A stretch of 8,364 nucleotides of DNA. Source: DASQQQ01 sp036390995. Its GTDB lineage: Bacteria > Actinomycetota > UBA4738 > HRBIN12. Under the pieces are notes generated by a model, which saw only the letters and a program-made list of their open reading frames with translations, did no database searches and was not told the DNA's origin. The stretch lies in the NCBI GenBank assembly GCA_036390995.1, contig DASWAT010000039.1:1-8364 (forward strand). The letters are read 5' to 3'. Positions 4,455 through 8,364 of this stretch are shown here, piece by piece (the stretch's first letter is position 1; the number at the start of each line of letters is the position of its first letter). Both the position numbers and the translations under genes were made by a program.

Positions 4455-6269
4455 CTACGCGGCGTCCCCGTGCCGTTCCCTCAACCTCCGGAGCTCGCCA
4501 TCGGTCGCGATGAGCTCCTGGAAGAGGTCGTCGTAGCCGGGATCGGTCACGGGATTCAGCTTCTGGAGCCGCTGCCTGAGGACGGCCGACCTTCGTTTCA
4601 GGGCGAACTCCTGCAGTCGCGCCCAGACGTCGTCCGCGTAGTGGACGGAGGCCTCGCCGTCCAGGGGCTCGAGCGCAAGGGCCGATGCGGCCTGCGCGGC
4701 CTTGTCGTCCTGCGCGTCCGCGACCAACGTTCGCACCTCTCCCCCCGCCCGGACCAACAGGCCGAAGAGCTTACGGTGCTGAGCGGACTGGAAATGCTCC
4801 TCGGCGAGCCGGGGGGCGTTCCGCTCGAAGACCTCGGGATCGCGGGTCATGAGCCGGAGCATCTCGCGCTCCACGCGATCCTGGACCGACGCCCGCTTCA
4901 CGGCCTGGGCCACCTCGGCGGGCCGGCCCGACAGTCGCCGCTCAAGCGTGATCAGCACCGAGGTTTCGGCCACCCCGGCCAGCTCGGCCAGCAGGTGCGC
5001 GTACTCGCGCTGGCGCACCGGGTCCGCCAGTCCCTCGAGGATCGGCAGCGCAGCAGCGACGGCGGCGCTCTGCCCCTCGACCGTGGACAGGTCCTGCCGG
5101 CCGACGCTGCGGCGCAGCATGTACTCGACGAGCGGGAGGGCCCGTCCGGCCAGCTCCCGGAACGCCTCGCCGCCGCGCTGCCGGACGAAGTCGGCGGGGT
5201 CGAGTCCCTCGGGAAGGATCAGGACCACGGGATGCACGGGGAACCGCTCGAGGAACGCGTACGCGCGCTCGGCCGCGCGGGCGCCTGCTTCGTCCGAGTC
5301 GAAGGCCAGCACCATCCGCTGCGCGAACCGCGAGGCCAGGCGGAAGTGCCCCTCCCCCAGCGCCGTCCCGCACGTCGCGACGGCGGCCGGAACGCCACCG
5401 CGGACGAGCGCGATGACGTCGGTATAGCCCTCCACCACCACGATCTCGCCCCGGCGTGAGACGTCCGCCTTGGCCCGGTGCAGGTTGTACAGGACCTCGC
5501 CCTTGCGGTAGATCGGCGTCTCGGGAGAGTTCAGGTACTTCGGTCCCTCGTCGCGCTCGCCCTCGCCGTGCTGTTCGCGGCCGCGCGCGGGCTCGGGCAG
5601 GATCCGGGCCCCGATCCCCACCGCCCGGCCCGACAGGTCGTGCACGGGGAACGTGATGCGCCCTCGGAACCGGTCCCGGATGTTCTCCGACGAGTCCCGA
5701 ACCGCCAGCCCGGCTTCGAGCAGCATCTCGGGCGAGTACGTCCTAGCGAGACGGCGAAGCAGGAAGTCCGAGTACCGGGGCGCGTACCCGATCCCGAACT
5801 CGACCCACGTGTCACGGTCGATGCCCCGCGAGTCCAGGTAGCGGCGGGCGTCCTCGCCCTCGTGACCCTCCAGGAGCATCCGGTGGTAGAGGCCGAACGC
5901 CTCCTCGTTCGCCCGATGGAGCGCCTGGCGCCGGGAGGCGGCCCGGCGATCGGCCTGCGTGTCGCCCTCGTACCGGAGCGTGACCCCGGCGTCGCGGGCC
6001 AGCCGTTCGACGGCCTCGGAGAACTCGAGGTGCTCGACCTCACGGAGGAACCGGATGGCGTCGCCGCCGGCGCCGCAGCCGAAGCAGTAGTACACACCCT
6101 TGGCCGGGGAGACCGAGAAGGACGGCGTCTTCTCCGTGTGGAAAGGGCACAACCCGACGAACGAGTCGTGGCCGGCCTTCTTCAGCGTGAGGTAGCCCGC
6201 GACCAGCTTCACCAGGTCGATCCGCTCACGGACCGCCTGGACGTCCTCCTGCCTGATCCTGCCCGCCAT
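4455..6269 (-). CDS. dnaG: DNA primase DnaG
   Basis: This 604-residue primase synthesises RNA primers for the lagging strand and interacts with the replicative helicase. The N-terminal CHC2 zinc-binding domain has Cys41, His44, Cys62 and Cys65 (CPFHTEKTPSFSV and YYCFGCGAGGD). The core has RFRGRITFPVHDLSGRAVGIG (about 200-220) and PKYLNSPETPIYRKG (243-257). The TOPRIM fold has catalytic Glu280 in VVEGYTD and the metal-binding Asp324 and Asp326 in FDSDEAG. A helical C-terminal domain (about 460-604) with SAQHRKLFGLLV fits helicase binding. A Glu/Gly/Arg-rich stretch at about 225-242 lengthens the loop before KYLNSPET. The ATG at 6269 begins directly at the usual DnaG N terminus (IRQEDVQAVRERIDLVKLV), and its ribosome site (GGGGGA) is modest. 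It starts 22 nt after dgt and is probably cotranscribed with it. Confidence 0.97.
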   Translation of the reverse strand: MAGRIRQEDVQAVRERIDLVKLVAGYLTLKKAGHDSFVGLCPFHTEKTPSFSVSPAKGVYYCFGCGAGGDAIRFLREVEHLEFSEAVERLARDAGVTLRYEGDTQADRRAASRRQALHRANEEAFGLYHRMLLEGHEGEDARRYLDSRGIDRDTWVEFGIGYAPRYSDFLLRRLARTYSPEMLLEAGLAVRDSSENIRDRFRGRITFPVHDLSGRAVGIGARILPEPARGREQHGEGERDEGPKYLNSPETPIYRKGEVLYNLHRAKADVSRRGEIVVVEGYTDVIALVRGGVPAAVATCGTALGEGHFRLASRFAQRMVLAFDSDEAGARAAERAYAFLERFPVHPVVLILPEGLDPADFVRQRGGEAFRELAGRALPLVEYMLRRSVGRQDLSTVEGQSAAVAAALPILEGLADPVRQREYAHLLAELAGVAETSVLITLERRLSGRPAEVAQAVKRASVQDRVEREMLRLMTRDPEVFERNAPRLAEEHFQSAQHRKLFGLLVRAGGEVRTLVADAQDDKAAQAASALALEPLDGEASVHYADDVWARLQEFALKRRSAVLRQRLQKLNPVTDPGYDDLFQELIATDGELRRLRERHGDAA

Positions 6270-6291
6270 GGTCCCCCAGCGCTCTCCGTCG

Positions 6292-7299
6292 TTACAGGAG
6301 CCAGCCCTGGGGAAGGAAGAGCTGTTCGTACATCCGCAGCGCGTACCGATCCGTCATGCCGGCGATGAAGTCGGCCACCCGGGTCGGAAGGTCGCCCGGT
6401 GCACGATGGTACTCCTCCGGGAGCGCCTCAGGATGCTCCAGGTAGTAGGCGAAGAGCGACCGGATCATCGCGATCGCCCTGTCCTGCTCGGAGCGAACCT
6501 CGTCCCGCAGGTACACGCGCTCGAACAAGAAGTCGCGGAGCTCGTCGAGCGCCACGAACACCGGCTCGGACAGGCCGATCTCGGAGGAATCCCCGCTGCG
6601 CTCGACGAGGTCGGTCACGAGGGTGTCGATCCGCTCGGAGTGGGTGTGACCAAGCACCCCGAGGGCAGCCCGAGGGAGCTCGGACTCGGTGAGGACGCCG
6701 GCCCGCAGGGCGTCGTCGACGTCGTGGTTCACGTAGGCGATCCGGTCGGCGAAGCGGACGACCTGAGCCTCCGGCGTGGAGGGCGCCGGCATCGACCAGC
6801 TGTGGTTCACGATGCCGTCGCGGACCTCCCACGACAGGTTCAGCCCGCTCCCGTCGCCCTCGAGGTAGTCGACCACCCGCAGGCTCTGCTCGTTGTGGCG
6901 GAAAGGCCGGCCGAGGAACGGGGTCAGGGCCTGCTCGCCCAGGTGGCCGAACGGCGTGTGCCCCAGATCGTGTCCGAGGGCCACCGCCTCAGCGAGGTCC
7001 TCGTTCAGGCGCAGGGCTCGGGCCGCCGTGCGGGCGATCTGCGACACCTCGAGCGTGTGCGTGAGGCGGACCCGGTAGTGGTCACCCTCGGGCGCCAGGA
7101 AGACCTGCGTCTTGTGCTTCAGACGGCGGAACGCCTTCGAATGGACGATGCGATCCCGGTCGCGTTGGAAGCAGGCTCGGAGTCGATCCGGCTCCTCGTC
7201 GCGCTCCCGGCCCTTCGAGGCCGAGGACAGCGTTGCGCGTGGCGAGAGGGTCTCGCGCTCGATCTGCTCGGTGCGTTCGCGCGGGGTCGGGGCCGCCAC
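6292..7299 (-). CDS. dgt: Deoxyguanosinetriphosphate triphosphohydrolase-like protein (HD-domain dNTPase)
   Basis: The 335-residue protein belongs to the Dgt/SAMHD1-type HD superfamily that cuts dNTPs to deoxynucleoside and triphosphate. The N-terminal RACFQRDRDRIVHSKAFRRL then KHKTQVF is diagnostic. Metal and catalytic residues are visible: His81 in RLTHTLEVSQIAR, His110-Asp111 in GHDLGHTPFGH with His115, His135 in HNEQSLRVVDYLE, and Asp185 in RFADRIAYVNHDVDD. The C terminus (FIAGMTDRYALRMYEQLFLP) also fits. The start is GTG at 7299. The frame stays open to 7515, but family similarity begins near RERTEQIERE and the extra part overlaps the divergent gene. The Shine-Dalgarno (TGAGG) is weak and close. 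As first gene of the dgt-dnaG-rpoD run, it links dNTP pool control to replication priming. Substrate preference cannot be read from sequence; many relatives act on several dNTPs. Confidence 0.93.
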   Translation of the reverse strand: MAAPTPRERTEQIERETLSPRATLSSASKGRERDEEPDRLRACFQRDRDRIVHSKAFRRLKHKTQVFLAPEGDHYRVRLTHTLEVSQIARTAARALRLNEDLAEAVALGHDLGHTPFGHLGEQALTPFLGRPFRHNEQSLRVVDYLEGDGSGLNLSWEVRDGIVNHSWSMPAPSTPEAQVVRFADRIAYVNHDVDDALRAGVLTESELPRAALGVLGHTHSERIDTLVTDLVERSGDSSEIGLSEPVFVALDELRDFLFERVYLRDEVRSEQDRAIAMIRSLFAYYLEHPEALPEEYHRAPGDLPTRVADFIAGMTDRYALRMYEQLFLPQGWLL

Positions 7300-7311
7300 G
7301 GCCTCATGGTA

Positions 7312-7334
7312 CCCGGGGGCACCGACGCCCCGGG
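7312..7334. promoter_or_regulatory. Inverted repeat just upstream of the dgt start
   Basis: CCCGGGG (7312-7318) and CCCCGGG (7328-7334) form a 7-bp all-GC stem with a 9-nt loop, beginning 13 nt before the dgt GTG. In the dgt mRNA this would be a leader hairpin near the ribosome site. It could affect translation or simply reflect GC-rich DNA. Confidence 0.3.
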
Positions 7335-7342
7335 CAGCGATC

Positions 7343-7368
7343 GCGGGAAGGCCGGGCCCGGTTCCCGC
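7343..7368. promoter_or_regulatory. Compound inverted repeat in the dgt/cupredoxin divergent region
   Basis: GCGGGAA (7343-7349) pairs with TTCCCGC (7362-7368). The bases between them contain the 10-bp palindrome CCGGGCCCGG (7352-7361), whose centre is shifted by one base. One fold gives a 7-bp outer stem, a 2-nt bulge and a 3-bp inner stem. It lies between two divergent starts, where a shared operator would be expected. Confidence 0.35.
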
Positions 7369-7426
7369 TCGTACGCCCTTCGATACCTTCCGACACGTTG
7401 CCGAACACCCACGAGGAGGAGCGAAG

Positions 7427-7924
7427 ATGCCGCTGATCCGAAGCAGGCCCCGCGCGTTGACGGCGACGGCCGTCCTGGCGGTCGCGCTGTCCGCCTGTGC
7501 GAACAACTCCGGCACGACCGCTGCCGCGGGCGGCGGAAGTCCGGCCTCGGGAGGTCCCGCGGGATCCTCGGCGGCCTCCGGTGCGAGCTCCTCCGGCGGC
7601 CGGGGCTACGGCTACGGGGGCGGAGGAAGCGGCGGTGGTGGCACGCAGAGCTCCGGTGGGGGCGCGTCCGTGGCCACCATCGACCAAGCCAACTTCAGCT
7701 TCGATCCCTCGAAGGTGAGCGTGACGAGCGGATCGACCATCACCGTCGACAACACGACCCCCAGCACACCGCACACCTTCACGATCAAAGGGTCGGACGT
7801 GGACATCACCCTCGACGGCGGGCTGTCCCAGGACGTGGAGATCGACCTAGCGCCCGGTACGTACACGTTCTATTGCCGGTTCCACGAGTCGCTGGGCATG
7901 AAGGGCACGATCACCATCACGTGA
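7427..7924 (+). CDS. Cupredoxin-domain lipoprotein (plastocyanin/azurin-like type 1 copper protein)
   Basis: The 165-residue protein starts at ATG 7427, with GAGGAGGA about 6 nt upstream. Residues 1-23 are a lipoprotein signal (basic head, LTATAVLAVALSA) with lipobox LSAC and lipidated Cys24, which puts the protein on the outer face of the membrane. Residues 25-80 are a low-complexity Gly/Ser/Ala linker with a YGYGGGGSGGGG core. Residues 82-165 are a compact cupredoxin barrel. The four type 1 copper ligands can be placed: His116 in STPHTFTI, then Cys150, His153 and Met158 in FYCRFHESLGMKG, with the spacing typical of the family. Such proteins carry single electrons between membrane or secreted redox partners. 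No partner oxidase or copper-handling gene is nearby, so the role is open. It is divergent from dgt and followed by a stem-loop 14 nt after its stop codon. Confidence 0.9.
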   Translation: MPLIRSRPRALTATAVLAVALSACANNSGTTAAAGGGSPASGGPAGSSAASGASSSGGRGYGYGGGGSGGGGTQSSGGGASVATIDQANFSFDPSKVSVTSGSTITVDNTTPSTPHTFTIKGSDVDITLDGGLSQDVEIDLAPGTYTFYCRFHESLGMKGTITIT

Positions 7925-7938
7925 CCCACCCCTCACAG

Positions 7939-7957
7939 CTCGGCTTCAGCGGCCGAG
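7939..7957 (+). terminator. Candidate terminator stem-loop after the cupredoxin gene
   Basis: CTCGGC (7939-7944) and GCCGAG (7952-7957) form a 6-bp GC-rich stem with a 7-nt loop, starting 14 nt after the stop codon at 7924. No T-tract follows, so intrinsic termination is uncertain. Confidence 0.35.
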
Positions 7958-8076
7958 GAGCCGGTAGTAGAGGTAGGCGAAGGGTTAGCAACGAAGATGT
8001 ATCCATGCTGATGTACCCGTGTGGGTCGTTCGGGGACGCAGTGCCGGCTGCTGGGTAGAGGGCGGCTCCCGGCCCC

Positions 8077-8110
8077 GAGGATGTCGCTTCCGATGTCGCT
8101 TCCGATCCTC
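8077..8110. repeat. 12-bp tandem repeat flanked by a 6-bp inverted repeat
   Basis: GATGTCGCTTCC occurs twice without spacer (8080-8091 and 8092-8103), followed by the first three bases of a third copy. GAGGAT (8077-8082) and ATCCTC (8105-8110) are inverted repeats bracketing the pair. The block lies 56 nt beyond the transposase stop. Confidence 0.75.
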
Positions 8111-8113
8111 CTA

Positions 8114-8123
8114 TTGACGTCAA
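8114..8123. repeat. 10-bp perfect palindrome TTGACGTCAA
   Basis: TTGACGTCAA is fully self-complementary and lies 42 nt beyond the transposase stop on its 3' side. It could be a protein-binding site or part of the transposon end. No function is shown by the sequence alone. Confidence 0.5.
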
Positions 8124-8165
8124 GCCGGTCTCGCGAGTGTCTCCCAAACGCTTCGCCGCCGGGAC

Positions 8166-8364
8166 TCACGAACGAGCGGGCGGTTGCGCTCGACCCTCAG
8201 CAAGCGCCCCGTAGACCTCGCGAGCGACGTAGCGCTTCAAGCACCGGACGATCTCCCGCTTGGACTTTCCCTCCGCCATCCTCCTCGCGAGGTAGTCGGT
8301 GGTGGCCTGGTGGCGCCATCGGAGTCTCACCATGACGATCCGGTGAAGCGCCGCGTTGGCGTGA
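8166..8364 (-). mobile_element. IS110-family transposase, C-terminal 65 residues (cut by window edge)
   Basis: The minus strand from 8363 down to TGA at 8168-8166 reads 65 residues, beginning HANAALHRIVMVRLRW, then TTDYLARRMAEGKSKREIVR and CLKRYVAREVYGAL. This matches the C-terminal end of IS110/IS116/IS902 transposases (Transposase_20 domain), where 'NRxLNxALHxIxxxxLR...YxxRRxAEGKSxREaxRCLKRYxARExY' is characteristic. These enzymes have an N-terminal DEDD RuvC-like catalytic domain, which would lie beyond the right edge. The visible C-terminal domain carries the serine used in bridge-RNA-guided recombination further upstream in the protein. Only about one sixth of the protein is here, so completeness cannot be judged; the visible part has no frameshift. 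The short tail after the conserved block (AEGRAQPPARS) is normal. The family call is confident, the subgroup is not. Confidence 0.85.

Larger units (their letters stand above)
7958..8165. other. Non-coding flank of the IS110-family transposase gene
   Basis: No convincing gene lies between the cupredoxin stop and the transposase stop; the short open frames here lack ribosome sites and protein-like composition. The stretch lies 3' of the transposase, so it should contain that end of the insertion element and its junction with the host chromosome. It holds a 12-bp tandem repeat (8080-8103) and a palindrome (8114-8123). In IS110-family elements a bridge RNA is encoded in a non-coding end: 5' of the transposase in the IS110 group, 3' in the IS1111 group. 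Which applies here, and where the element ends, cannot be decided from the window. Confidence 0.4.

Noticed and set aside
3258..5459. 733-codon open frame on the plus strand opposite rpoD and dnaG
   Set aside because: It lies entirely antisense to two well-identified conserved genes and is rich in Leu, Asp, Arg and Val repeats of the kind produced by the complement of GC-rich codons. It has no recognisable domain or ribosome site.
7300..7515. N-terminal extension of the dgt frame to 7515
   Set aside because: It overlaps the start of the divergent cupredoxin gene, contains no dGTPase similarity and includes the inverted repeats of the intergenic region.
6268..8058. 596-codon plus-strand open frame opposite dgt and across the cupredoxin gene
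   Set aside because: It is antisense to dgt and in a different frame from the cupredoxin; the translation is low-complexity and matches no family. It is a GC-rich shadow.
7958..8165. Terminal inverted repeats and target-site duplication of a DDE-type insertion sequence
   Set aside because: The transposase fragment is of the IS110 type, which usually lacks both, and no inverted-repeat partner can be sought because the other end is outside the window.
7917..8169. Two short minus-strand open frames (76-78 codons) downstream of the cupredoxin
   Set aside because: They overlap each other in different frames, lack ribosome sites and have no protein-like pattern; transposon non-coding DNA is a better explanation.

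Overview
This window is a GC-rich chromosomal segment from a bacterium, most likely a little-studied lineage of Actinomycetota. That placement is an inference from base composition, GTG/TTG starts, the Gly/Ser-rich lipoprotein style, and the dgt-dnaG-rpoD order. Nothing here fixes genus or class. The core is ordinary housekeeping DNA, with small accessory genes on the left and the tail of a transposon on the right.

Left part (1-2476). A secreted protein cut by the window edge (minus strand, 1-227) has a signal peptide followed by what looks like the start of a parallel beta-helix repeat protein. Divergent from it is a PrmC/HemK-like methyltransferase (409-1269) whose NPPY catalytic motif reads HPPY. 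It converges on a lipoprotein of unknown function (1344-1868, minus). Next come a tRNA-Asn(GUU) gene on the minus strand (2088-2160), whose 3' end is part of a 13-bp tandem duplication, and a small one-helix membrane protein (2246-2476, plus).

Central part (2497-7299, all minus strand). In transcription order the genes are dgt (dNTP triphosphohydrolase), dnaG (primase), rpoD (primary sigma factor) and dps (ferritin-like DNA-protection protein). Gaps are 22, 84 and 65 nt. dgt adjusts the dNTP pool, dnaG primes replication and rpoD directs housekeeping transcription, so this is a variant of the classical dnaG-rpoD macromolecular-synthesis cluster, with an iron-storage/DNA-protection gene behind it. 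A candidate internal promoter precedes rpoD, and dps may have its own. RpoD carries an extra charged segment of roughly 45 residues between regions 1.2 and 2.

Right part (7300-8364). Divergent from dgt is a cupredoxin lipoprotein (7427-7924) with a complete His-Cys-His-Met type 1 copper site. The shared upstream region holds two strong inverted repeats. After the cupredoxin come about 240 non-coding bases with a 12-bp tandem repeat and a 10-bp palindrome. The window ends in the C-terminal 65 residues of an IS110-family transposase (8166-8364, minus, cut by the edge). That family uses a structured bridge RNA encoded in a non-coding end of the element, so these flanking bases are the least explained part of the window.

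No CRISPR array, rRNA, toxin-antitoxin pair, defence island or clearly new system was found. The best leads are the altered methyltransferase motif, the RpoD insertion, the repeat at the tRNA 3' end, and the non-coding end of the IS110 element.
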